Source: Patescibacteria group bacterium
Lineage (GTDB): Bacteria > Patescibacteriota > Patescibacteriia > UBA2591 > PGYQ01
NCBI GenBank assembly: GCA_020057535.1
Contig: JAGVFS010000026.1
Coordinates: forward strand, 1-6,444
Direction: 5' to 3'
Length of the DNA stretch: 6,444 nt
A program made the translations under genes and the position numbers. Under the pieces are notes generated by a model. It was not told the DNA's origin, ran no database searches, and saw only the letters and a list, made by a program, of their open reading frames with translations. Every line of letters begins with the position of its first letter. Positions within the stretch are counted from its first letter, which is position 1. Shown here piece after piece: positions 1-5,908 of the stretch.

Positions 1-1
1 T

Positions 2-1579
2 ATTTTATTTTTAGTCGGTATTTTTTTATTTCCTATTTTTTCTTTTGCGGCCACAAAACCCGCTTATCAGGCTATAATAGTAAAACAAAATTTTTCTACT
101 AAAGAAATTGAAGCGAATAAAGAAATTTTCTTTGAAGTTAAATTTAAAAATACTGGAACAGCCACTTGGTATAATAATGGGGCTAATTATCTTGCTTTAA
201 ACACAACAGATCCAAGCGAAAGAGAAAGCGCTTTTTATCATTCTTCTTGGCCATATTCTTTTCAAGCGGCGAAAATGCAAGAAAAAAAAGTTAAACCGGG
301 AGAAATTGCCTCTTTTAAATTTACTCTTCGCGCTCCCAATATTTTTAAAACAAAAAAATATATAGAAAAATTTAGATTAGTCGCCAATGATTTAACTTTA
401 GTTGAGGGGAAAGAGGTAATAATAATTTCCATTAACGTCAAAGGAATTCCTAAGCCAAAAGAAGAATCTAAACGATATAATTTATTTTATAAAACTAAAC
501 CAATAGAAGATGGAATAAAACAAAAAATTAAAATAGCTTCAAATGAAGAATACGAGATTAAAAACAAAAATGGATTTTTATTAATTAGTCGACCGGCTGG
601 AAGCGAAAGCGAAGTTGAATTTAATTTCAAAACTAAAAGATATTTTTTAAACATTAATGAACAAAGAATTTTAAGCACAGATTCTTTTTTAAAATTTTAT
701 CCAAGCAAAGGATCGGAGGGAATTTTAGAAATTAAAAATTATGACAGTTCTTATCAATTAGCTAAAGATGGCGAAGGTATTAATACTAATAAATTTCAAG
801 GGATATTAGAAATAAATTATGCTCAAGAAACAGAACAACTTTTAATTATTAATGAAACGCTAGAGAAATATTTTTTAAATTATTTTAAAAAAACCACTGA
901 TTTTAATCCAAACGAATTAATTTCCGATTCTGATTTTACAAATTATAATTCAATGACTCTCGCTGAAATCCAAAATTTTTTGGAAACAAATAAAAGTTAT
1001 TTGGCAAATTATGTTATTCCCGCAGAAGAAGAAGTTTCTTTTTGTTACAATGGCGGAAAAAGTTCAGTAAAAATTTCTCAAAAAAACGCCGGAAAAAAAA
1101 TTTCCGAAGCAATTTTTGCGGAAGCTCAAGAACATCAAATTAATCCACAAGTTATTTTAACAACTATTCAAAAAGAATCTAGCGCCATAAATTTAGAAAA
1201 TATACCAAATATGACTCGTCATGCTTGGCTTTTGGGTTATGGATATAATAATAGTATGGCGGCTTGTACTTATAATTTTGATCAAGCAAAATCAGAAGCA
1301 GACAAAGGCGGCATTGGTAATCAAATTGCTTACGCTTCTTGGAATTTTCAAAAAAATTTTATTAACGGTTTAGGTCCAAACACTTCTAAAGTTGGTGATA
1401 AAATTATTCTTTCTAATGGAAACAAAGAATCAACCGAAGTGACTCTTTCTAATCGAGCAACTGCTTGCCTTTATCGTTATACCCCGCATGTTTATAATGG
1501 AAATTATAATTTTTGGAAAAATTACCAAACATGGTTTACAAATCAACCGTATAAGCTAGCAAATAATAATAATTCGTAA
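2..1579 (+). CDS. Exported NBR1-Ig / SpoIID-like / lysozyme-like transglycosylase-domain protein, 5'-partial
   Basis: The frame is open from the first complete codon at 2, giving 525 visible residues; the true start lies upstream. The ATG at 275 falls inside the Ig domain and is not the start. Visible residues 1-17 (ILFLVGIFLFPIFSFAA) are the hydrophobic core and small-residue end of a signal peptide. Residues about 21-140 look like an NBR1-type Ig-like domain: KNTGTATW, then FYHSSWPYSFQAAKM, KPGEIASFKFTLRAP and EKFRLVAN. Residues about 160-295 resemble the N-terminal half of SpoIID/LytB proteins (LFYKTKP, EIKNYDSSY, FQGILEINY, LLIINETLEKYF), but the later catalytic half is absent. Residues about 305-512 form a lysozyme-like/SLT-type domain of the kind seen in CPR and actinobacterial wall proteins: INPQVILTTIQKESS with the probable catalytic Glu at nt 1175-1177, then IAYASWNFQ, ATACLYRYTPHVY and NFWKNYQTWF. 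Inferred role: binding and cleavage of peptidoglycan outside the membrane. No LPXTG or C-terminal membrane anchor is seen. Domain calls are from motif memory; the exact substrate is unknown. Confidence 0.85.
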   Translation: MLFLVGIFLFPIFSFAATKPAYQAIIVKQNFSTKEIEANKEIFFEVKFKNTGTATWYNNGANYLALNTTDPSERESAFYHSSWPYSFQAAKMQEKKVKPGEIASFKFTLRAPNIFKTKKYIEKFRLVANDLTLVEGKEVIIISINVKGIPKPKEESKRYNLFYKTKPIEDGIKQKIKIASNEEYEIKNKNGFLLISRPAGSESEVEFNFKTKRYFLNINEQRILSTDSFLKFYPSKGSEGILEIKNYDSSYQLAKDGEGINTNKFQGILEINYAQETEQLLIINETLEKYFLNYFKKTTDFNPNELISDSDFTNYNSMTLAEIQNFLETNKSYLANYVIPAEEEVSFCYNGGKSSVKISQKNAGKKISEAIFAEAQEHQINPQVILTTIQKESSAINLENIPNMTRHAWLLGYGYNNSMAACTYNFDQAKSEADKGGIGNQIAYASWNFQKNFINGLGPNTSKVGDKIILSNGNKESTEVTLSNRATACLYRYTPHVYNGNYNFWKNYQTWFTNQPYKLANNNNS

Positions 1580-1636
1580 GGGTATTTCTTTATTGAGGAG
1601 GGTCTTTATAAACAAAACAAAAGTAGATATAAACTC

Positions 1637-1660
1637 ATTCTTCTTATAAAGAAGAAGAAT
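1637..1660. terminator. A/T-rich hairpin between convergent genes, possible bidirectional terminator
   Basis: ATTCTTCTT (1637-1645) and AAGAAGAAT (1652-1660) are perfect 9-bp inverted arms around a 6-base loop. The hairpin lies midway between the stop of the wall protein (1579) and the leuS stop (1682), where a shared terminator would be expected. Neither strand has a strong T run immediately after it and the stem holds only two G-C pairs, so intrinsic termination would be weak. Confidence 0.4.
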
Positions 1661-1681
1661 ATAAATCGCGCTATTATATTT

Positions 1682-4219
1682 TTATATAACAATATTAATT
1701 AATCTTCCGGGAATAAAAATTATTTTTTTAATTTGCGTTTCATCTAAAATCCATTTTTTTATTTTTTCATTCTTTAAAACTAATTCTTTTGCTTCAATTT
1801 CAGAAATATTTTTTTCTGTTTCTATACTATGTCTCATCTTCCCATTAATTTGAATAACTAATTCAAATTTTTCTTCAATAATTAAATCTGGATCATATTT
1901 TGGCCAAGGTTGATTAAAAATACTTTCTTTTTCGGAAATTTCCGGATGTAATTGATGCCACAATTCCTCACAAATATGCGGAGCAATCGGCGCCAAAAGT
2001 TTTATTAATATTTCAATTTCTAACTTCTGAATTCTAAATTCTGAATTCTGAATTTTATTTACGTATTCCATCAAACAACTAATAACAGTATTAAATTTAA
2101 AATTATCAATATCGTCAGAGACTTTTTTAATTGTTTTGTGCATTAATTGTTCTAATTTTTTTGAATGTTTCAATTGCTCCATTTTTTTAATATTATCTAA
2201 AGGTTGTTCTACTGTTGATTGATGTTTTTTAACAATATTCCAAATCTTTTGTAAAAATCTGTAAACCCCAATTACCCCTTGATCGTTCCATTCCACATCT
2301 TGTTCAGCTGGTCCCATAAAAAGACTGTAAATTCGCATTGAATCAGCTCCGTATTTTTCAAAAAATTCATCAGGATTAACAACGTTTCCTTTTGATTTGC
2401 TCATTTTCATTCCTTTGTAATAAACCATTCCTTGATTAAAAAGATGAATAAATGGCTCGCTAAATTCTGTTAAATTTAAATCAAGCATGACCTTGGTAAA
2501 AAATCGCGCGTAAAGTAAATGCAAGATCGCGTGTTCCACTCCGCCAATATATAAATCAACTGGTAACCAATGTTTTACCTTTTTTTTATTAAAAATTTCT
2601 TTTGAATTTTTAGAATCAATATATCTAGTAAAATACCAAGAAGAACAAACCCATTGAGAAATGGTATCGGTCTCTCTTTTTGCGTACCCTCCACAACTAG
2701 GACATTTAGTTCCAATAAATTCGTCAATATTAGCCAAAGGAGATTTACCATCCGATGTTGGATTAAAATTTTGAATATTTTCTGGAAGTTTAATTGGCAA
2801 ATCTTCTTCTGGCGCTGGAATTTCTCCACATTGATTGCAATAAATTATTGGAATTGGCGCTCCCCAATATCTTTGTCTGGAAATTAACCAATCTCTTAAT
2901 TTATATTTTTTAATTCCATAGCCCAATCCTTGATTTTCTAACCATTGAGTAATTTTTTCTCGAGCCACTTCAGAAGATAATTGATCAAACTCTCCCGAAC
3001 CAATTAAAATTCCATCTTCAATAAAAGCTCCATTTTCAATAGAAGATTTTCCATTTTCTAATTTTATTACTTCAATAATCTCTAAGCCATATTTTTCGGC
3101 AAAAACAAAATCTCTTTCATCATGAGCTGGCACGGCCATAATTGCTCCTGTTCCGTATTCAAGTAAAACATAGTCAGCGATCCAAATTGGAATTTTATTT
3201 CCATTAAGAGGATTAATCGCGTAAGAACCGGTAAAAACTCCAGTTTTTTCTTTTTCTTGAGACATTCTTTCAATTTCTGAAATATCTCTTATTTTTTCTA
3301 TATATTTTTCCACATCCTTTTTATATTTTTCAGTCGTTAAATAAGGGATTAAAGGATGTTCAGGCGCTAAAACAGCATAAGTCATTCCAAACACTGTATC
3401 AATTCTTGTTGTAAAAATTTTTATTTTTACTAATTCTTCATCTAAATTAATACCTAACCATTGACAGGTAAATTTATCAATTTTTTCCGGTTTCATTGCC
3501 CCTTTTTCTCCATGTAAAACTTGCATAAAAAATTCTGTTCCATAACTTCTTCCAATCCAATTTTTTTGCATTGTTTTAACTTTTTCCGGCCAATCTAAAT
3601 TTTCCAAATCGTCAACTAATTGATCGGCATATTTGGTAATTTTAAAAAACCATTGTTTTAAATTTTTTTTAATAGTTAATGTTCCACATCTTTCACATTT
3701 CCCTTCTATCACTTCTTCATTAGCTAGACTGGCTTTGCAAGAAGTACAAAAATTTATTGGCGCTTCTTTTTGATAAGCCAATCCTTTTTTATAAAATTCT
3801 AAAAAAAGCCATTGCGTCCATTTATAATATTCTGAAGAAGAAGAATTAATTTCTCGATCCCAATCATACATAAATCCCGCGGCTTTAAGTTGTTTTTTTA
3901 TATTTTCTATATTTTTTTTAGTACTTTTAGCTGGATGAATCGTGTGTTTAAGAGCAAAATTTTCAGCTGGCAAGCCAAAAGCGTCCCATCCCATTGGATG
4001 TAGAACATTATAACCTTCCATTTTTTTCTTTCGAGCTATAGCGTCTGAATAAGAATATCCTCTCATATGGCCCACGTGTAATCCTTCTCCAGAAGGATAA
4101 GGAAACATATCCAAACAATAAAATTTTCTTTTTTTAAAAACGTTTCTTGTTTTATGAGATTGATTTTTTTCCCAAATTTTCTGCCATTTTTTTTCTATTT
4201 TTTGATGAAGATAAGACAT
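1682..4219 (-). CDS. leuS: Leucyl-tRNA synthetase
   Basis: Class I aminoacyl-tRNA synthetase that charges tRNA-Leu with leucine, using ATP, in the cytoplasm. At 845 residues it is full length for bacterial LeuS (E. coli about 860). Seen in order: the HIGH signature as HVGH (48-51) after PYPSGEGL; a four-Cys zinc knuckle (C158, C161, C175, C178); the CP1 editing domain with TTRIDT (270-275) and GTGAIMAVPAHDERD (356-370), including the conserved Asp of the editing site (D367); ISRQRYWGAPIP (446-457); a second Cys cluster (C461, C464, C506, C509); ETDTISQWVCSSWYF (516-530); GGVEHAILHLLYARF (559-573); the KMSKS loop (605-609); the anticodon-binding helical domain with APIAPHICEELW (743-754); and the C-terminal domain (VIQINGKMR to PGRLINIVI). 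Catalytic and editing residues look intact. The ATG at 4219 is the natural start, giving the normal N-terminus before HVGH; no Shine-Dalgarno precedes it, only an A/T repeat. Oddity: residues 723-732 (IQNSEFRIQK) are encoded by a heptamer repeat. The gene is convergent with the wall protein and divergent from the hydrolase. Confidence 0.98.
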   Translation of the reverse strand: MSYLHQKIEKKWQKIWEKNQSHKTRNVFKKRKFYCLDMFPYPSGEGLHVGHMRGYSYSDAIARKKKMEGYNVLHPMGWDAFGLPAENFALKHTIHPAKSTKKNIENIKKQLKAAGFMYDWDREINSSSSEYYKWTQWLFLEFYKKGLAYQKEAPINFCTSCKASLANEEVIEGKCERCGTLTIKKNLKQWFFKITKYADQLVDDLENLDWPEKVKTMQKNWIGRSYGTEFFMQVLHGEKGAMKPEKIDKFTCQWLGINLDEELVKIKIFTTRIDTVFGMTYAVLAPEHPLIPYLTTEKYKKDVEKYIEKIRDISEIERMSQEKEKTGVFTGSYAINPLNGNKIPIWIADYVLLEYGTGAIMAVPAHDERDFVFAEKYGLEIIEVIKLENGKSSIENGAFIEDGILIGSGEFDQLSSEVAREKITQWLENQGLGYGIKKYKLRDWLISRQRYWGAPIPIIYCNQCGEIPAPEEDLPIKLPENIQNFNPTSDGKSPLANIDEFIGTKCPSCGGYAKRETDTISQWVCSSWYFTRYIDSKNSKEIFNKKKVKHWLPVDLYIGGVEHAILHLLYARFFTKVMLDLNLTEFSEPFIHLFNQGMVYYKGMKMSKSKGNVVNPDEFFEKYGADSMRIYSLFMGPAEQDVEWNDQGVIGVYRFLQKIWNIVKKHQSTVEQPLDNIKKMEQLKHSKKLEQLMHKTIKKVSDDIDNFKFNTVISCLMEYVNKIQNSEFRIQKLEIEILIKLLAPIAPHICEELWHQLHPEISEKESIFNQPWPKYDPDLIIEEKFELVIQINGKMRHSIETEKNISEIEAKELVLKNEKIKKWILDETQIKKIIFIPGRLINIVI
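2006..2054 (-). repeat. In-frame 7-bp repeat array inside leuS
   Basis: Read on the leuS strand from 2054 downwards, AATTCAG occurs four times in a row (2054-2027, third copy AATTTAG). Three more diverged heptamers, each beginning AA, follow down to 2006. The array encodes LeuS from about residue 723 to 739, in the anticodon-binding domain just before the conserved APIAPH helix, where homologues vary in length. The same word family makes up the intergenic islands in this window: TCTAACTTCT at 2019-2028 recurs at 4437-4446 in front of the hydrolase gene. It looks like an intergenic-type repeat tolerated in a loop of an essential enzyme. Confidence 0.7.
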
Positions 4220-4260
4220 AAAAAAATTTAAAATTAAAAATTCAAAAATTAAAAATAATT
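4220..4260 (-). repeat. A/T heptad leader directly upstream of leuS
   Basis: On the leuS strand this is an A/T run built mostly of AATTTTT-like heptamers (for example AATTTTT, AATTTTA) ending in a T tract that abuts the ATG. It holds a single G or C across about 40 bases and no Shine-Dalgarno motif. It resembles the islands upstream of the genes at 4460 and 5909, so it is probably a copy of the same dispersed element. It may also act as an unstructured leader for ribosome binding; that role is inference. Confidence 0.55.
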
Positions 4261-4265
4261 AATAA

Positions 4266-4280
4266 CCCATATGATAAGGG
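4266..4280. promoter_or_regulatory. 15-bp imperfect dyad between leuS and the hydrolase gene, possible operator
   Basis: CCCATAT and ATAAGGG are near-perfect inverted halves around the central G at 4273; only the A/A pair at 4269/4277 breaks symmetry. It stands out as a G/C patch in an A/T-rich divergent spacer, about 47 bases upstream of leuS. The spacing is too tight for a stable RNA hairpin, so a protein-binding site is the more natural reading. No matching regulator is encoded in the window. Confidence 0.3.
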
Positions 4281-4292
4281 GGCATGTATAAT

Positions 4293-4336
4293 TCCTCTTT
4301 AAAAAATAATTCTTAATTAGAGAGGTGGTACTCTCT
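4293..4336 (+). promoter_or_regulatory. Two mutually exclusive hairpins with a T-box-like GGTGGTAC word
   Basis: AGAGAG (4319-4324) pairs with CTCTCT (4331-4336) around the loop GTGGTA. The same left arm can pair instead, as AGAGG (4321-4325), with CCTCT (4293-4297). On the + strand the second hairpin is followed by a T-rich stretch (4342-4353), as in an attenuator. GGTGGTAC at 4324-4331 matches the core of the T-box antiterminator (GGGUGGNACC), but the CGCG that should follow is replaced by TCTC and no specifier-loop region is recognisable. It also points towards the hydrolase gene, not leuS. The structure is visible; a regulatory function is speculative. Confidence 0.3.
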
Positions 4337-4350
4337 ACTCGTTTCTTTTA

Positions 4351-4379
4351 TTTAAATATTTATTATTTTTTTATATAAT
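4351..4379 (+). promoter_or_regulatory. Candidate sigma-70-type promoter for the MBL-fold gene
   Basis: TATAAT at 4374-4379 is a perfect -10 hexamer, with TTTAAA at 4351-4356 as a weak -35 (4 of 6 to TTGACA) and a 17-base spacer. Transcription would begin near 4386, leaving a leader of about 75 bases before the ATG at 4460. The position in a divergent spacer suits a promoter, but in DNA this rich in A/T such matches often arise by chance. Confidence 0.3.
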
Positions 4380-4425
4380 ATCATAAATCATTGCTTTTTT
4401 CAATTAAATTTTGTAAAATAATTTC

Positions 4426-4453
4426 AACTTCCAATCTCTAACTTCTAATTTTT
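4426..4453 (+). repeat. Heptad leader upstream of the MBL-fold gene
   Basis: Four consecutive 7-base units occupy 4426-4453, beginning AACTTCC and AATCTCT and ending AATTTTT; each starts with AA and is otherwise pyrimidine-rich. Six bases (ATTATT) then lead into the ATG. There is no Shine-Dalgarno motif. TCTAACTTCT at 4437-4446 also occurs in the heptad array inside leuS. Confidence 0.6.
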
Positions 4454-4459
4454 ATTATT

Positions 4460-5116
4460 ATGGAAATAACATGGTTTGGACAATCTTGTTTTAAAATACA
4501 AGACAAAAATATAATTTTAATTACCGATCCTTATAATTCTGAACTTGGATTAAAACCGTTATATGGACTAAAAGCGGATATTGTTACAGTAAGTCATGAT
4601 CATTGTAATCATAACAACATTGACGTTGTTTTAGGCGTTGAAGAAAAGGCGCCTTTTATTATTTCTTCTCCTGGAGAGTATGAAATTAAAAATATTTTTA
4701 TTTATGGAATTCCTTGTTTCCACGACAAAGAACAAGGAAAACAAAAAGGACTTAATACTGTTTATTTAATTAAAATAAATGAAATAACTATTGCGCATCT
4801 TGGGGACTTGGGTCACATTTTATCTGATGAACAACTAGAAAAAATAGAAAAAGTGGATATTCTTTTAATCCCAGTTGGTGGAATTTTTACAATTGACGCC
4901 AAAGAAGCTAAACAAATAATTAATCAAATTGAGCCTAAAATTGTTATTCCAATGCATTATAAAATTCCAGAATTAAAAAAAAATCTTGACGGAATAGATA
5001 AATTTTATTTGGAAATGGGCGTTAAAAAAACAGAATTAATTAATAAATTTAAAATTTCTAAAAAAGATTTAATTAGCCAAATGGAGATGAAAATGATAGA
5101 AATGGAAAATAAATAA
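4460..5116 (+). CDS. Metallo-beta-lactamase-fold hydrolase, UlaG/COG2220-like
   Basis: Predicted cytoplasmic metal-dependent hydrolase of 218 residues, a usual length for short COG2220 members. It opens with MEITWFGQSCFKI, the typical first strands of this family, then ITDPY (21-25) and the metal motif SHDHCNHNN (45-53). The motif supplies H46, H48 and H51, but the HxHxDH aspartate is Asn at residue 50. Further probable ligands are in AHLGDLGH (112-119; H113, D116) and the final IPMHYK (H166). SSPGEYEI (69-76) and LLIPVGGIFTIDAKEA (135-150) are family hallmarks. There is no signal peptide or membrane segment. The C-terminus ends in a Lys/Met-rich tail (about 198-218). The ATG at 4460 is chosen because the conserved N-terminus starts exactly there. 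Substrate is unknown: the group includes UlaG lactonase-like enzymes and many uncharacterised proteins. It is divergent from leuS with 240 bases between them, and 304 bases of repeats separate it from the next gene. Confidence 0.88.
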   Translation: MEITWFGQSCFKIQDKNIILITDPYNSELGLKPLYGLKADIVTVSHDHCNHNNIDVVLGVEEKAPFIISSPGEYEIKNIFIYGIPCFHDKEQGKQKGLNTVYLIKINEITIAHLGDLGHILSDEQLEKIEKVDILLIPVGGIFTIDAKEAKQIINQIEPKIVIPMHYKIPELKKNLDGIDKFYLEMGVKKTELINKFKISKKDLISQMEMKMIEMENK

Positions 5117-5153
5117 GAGATGAGGGTGGTGGAAATAGGGAATAAATACCAGA

Positions 5154-5212
5154 ACATAAAAACATAAAAAAAGACATTAAAACAATAAAACAAATTAACC
5201 TAATTAACATAA
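5154..5212 (+). repeat. Short direct repeats in the spacer after the MBL-fold gene
   Basis: Three successive tandem pairs are visible: ACATAAAA twice (5154-5161, 5162-5169), TAAAACAA twice (5178-5185, 5186-5193), and TTAACCTAA followed by TTAACATAA (5195-5212). Units are 8, 8 and 9 bases. They sit at the left of the 304-base gene-free spacer 5117-5420, which otherwise holds only the heptad array and inverted repeat at 5247-5369. I see no gene or RNA in it. Confidence 0.6.
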
Positions 5213-5246
5213 TTGCCTCTAAACAATGTCGCAATATTCTCTAACA

Positions 5247-5309
5247 AAAATGCAAAATGTAAAACTAAAAATTTAAAATAAGCAATTTAAAATGTAAAAT
5301 TCAAATTAA
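5247..5309 (+). repeat. Run of nine A-rich heptamers
   Basis: From AAAATGC at 5247-5253 and AAAATGT at 5254-5260, nine contiguous 7-base units can be laid out to 5309. Seven of them begin AAAA (5247-5281 and 5289-5302). AAAATGT recurs exactly at 5289-5295. The TGCA/TACA words match, on the other strand, the leader at 5888-5908. The left two-thirds also form one arm of the inverted repeat 5261-5369. Confidence 0.6.
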
Positions 5310-5369
5310 ATTTATTTTAAATTTTAAATTGTTGCTTTTTATTTTTTGTGTTTTTAATTTTTAGTTTTT
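5261..5369. repeat. Imperfect long inverted repeat, A/T-rich
   Basis: The outer 13 bases AAAACTAAAAATT (5261-5273) have an exact reverse complement at 5356-5368, and the inner AATTTAAAAT (5284-5293) has one at 5321-5330. GCAA at 5282-5285 and TTGC at 5331-5335 also correspond, with a small length difference. The arms differ in length (about 33 and 49 bases), so the fold would contain bulges. It lies between the MBL-fold gene and the small membrane protein gene and could end the upstream transcript or be a decayed palindromic element. Confidence 0.55.
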
Positions 5370-5420
5370 GAAAAAAATTTATTTAGAGTAATTAAAATAA
5401 TTAAAAATAAAATTATATTT

Positions 5421-5771
5421 ATGCCTCTCTCAAACGATAAAAAGAAAATGATGTTATGGTTTAGTGTTTTAGTAATTACAATTATAATTATGATTATATG
5501 GGGATTTTTTTTAAAAAAAAATTTTAATACATTAAAAATACAATTACAACAAAAAAAAGAATTGAGTCCTAAAGATTTACAATTTAAAAAAGATTTAGAA
5601 GAATTAAAAAAATCTTTAAAAAATGTTCAGCAGGGGATTTCAAATATTGAAACAACCGTAGAAAAAGAAAATAAAAAAGTGGAAGAACAAAAATTATCTC
5701 CAGAACAAATAAAAGAATTAAAAGAAAAAATGAAACAAGCTGTTGAAAAAAACACTAAAACATTAAAATAA
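5421..5771 (+). CDS. Small single-pass membrane protein with coiled-coil tail, unknown function
   Basis: I do not recognise this 116-residue protein. The short N-terminus is basic (DKKK, residues 6-9) and is followed by one strongly hydrophobic segment (about 11-31, rich in Ile, Val and Trp) and then KK. The rest (about 35-116) is very Lys/Glu/Gln-rich with heptad-like Leu spacing, so a long helix or coiled coil is likely; LSPKDL (48-53) and LSPEQI (92-97) may be helix-start caps. By charge, both ends of the segment are basic and the topology is uncertain; an N-in anchor with the coiled coil outside is possible. The hydrophobic stretch lacks a convincing signal-peptidase site, so it is read as an anchor. 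The ATG at 5421 directly precedes the basic N-terminus and is preceded by A/T-rich DNA without a Shine-Dalgarno. Clean membrane/helix layout and TAA stop support a real gene despite low complexity. Confidence 0.72.
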   Translation: MPLSNDKKKMMLWFSVLVITIIIMIIWGFFLKKNFNTLKIQLQQKKELSPKDLQFKKDLEELKKSLKNVQQGISNIETTVEKENKKVEEQKLSPEQIKELKEKMKQAVEKNTKTLK

Positions 5772-5820
5772 AATATAGTCAATAATCATAATTTTCAATT
5801 TTTAATCAATTTATCAATAA

Positions 5821-5834
5821 CAAAATTCAAAATT
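5821..5834 (+). repeat. CAAAATT direct pair with a distant inverted copy
   Basis: CAAAATT occurs twice in tandem (5821-5827 and 5828-5834). CAAAATTAAA (5828-5837) has an exact reverse complement at 5883-5892, giving a 10-bp inverted repeat across the 137-base spacer between the two membrane protein genes. The arms are nearly all A/T. Apart from this and the leader at 5888-5908 I see nothing in the spacer. Confidence 0.45.
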
Positions 5835-5887
5835 AAATTCTTTATTTTTTTCTTTAATTTATATTTTAAACTGTTATTATTGTTTAA

Positions 5888-5908
5888 TTTTGCATTTTAC
5901 ATTTTTTT
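5888..5908 (+). repeat. Heptad leader abutting the start of the last gene
   Basis: Three exact 7-base steps, TTTTGCA (5888-5894), TTTTACA (5895-5901) and seven T (5902-5908), run directly into the ATG at 5909. The reverse complement of the TGCA/TACA word pair appears in the array at 5247-5260 in swapped order, which points to phases of one tandem repeat family. No Shine-Dalgarno is present. Confidence 0.6.

Noticed and set aside
275..277. ATG at 275 as the start of the first gene
   Set aside because: The same frame is open to the window edge and encodes a signal-peptide core and the first half of the Ig-like domain before this Met.
487..678. Open frame on the - strand inside the wall-protein gene
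   Set aside because: It lies opposite the SpoIID-like region; the translation has no domain or plausible start context and is a shadow of the real gene.
1595..1602. GAGGAGGG as a Shine-Dalgarno for a small gene in the convergent spacer
   Set aside because: No ATG, GTG or TTG follows at a usable distance, and stops come soon after.
2575..3273. Short open frames on both strands within leuS
   Set aside because: They overlap conserved LeuS sequence in other frames and show no protein-like features beyond those expected from A/T-rich shadow translation.
4319..4353. Canonical T-box riboswitch controlling leuS
   Set aside because: The motif is on the strand opposite leuS, the CGCG part is missing, and no stem I or specifier loop is recognisable upstream. 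Kept only as a low-confidence structured element.
5120..5167. 15-codon frame beginning ATGAGGGTGGTG after the MBL-fold gene
   Set aside because: Very short, no ribosome site, and it ends inside the 8-base tandem repeats; nothing supports translation.
5005..5193. 62-codon - strand frame overlapping the end of the MBL-fold gene
   Set aside because: Its Phe/Ile-rich hydrophobic look is what the antisense of Lys/Asn/Met-rich coding and A-rich spacer gives; most of it overlaps a well-supported gene.
5247..5369. CRISPR array or attachment site in the repeat-rich spacer
   Set aside because: Units are 7-9 bases with no spacers between them, no cas gene is nearby and no integrase is present.
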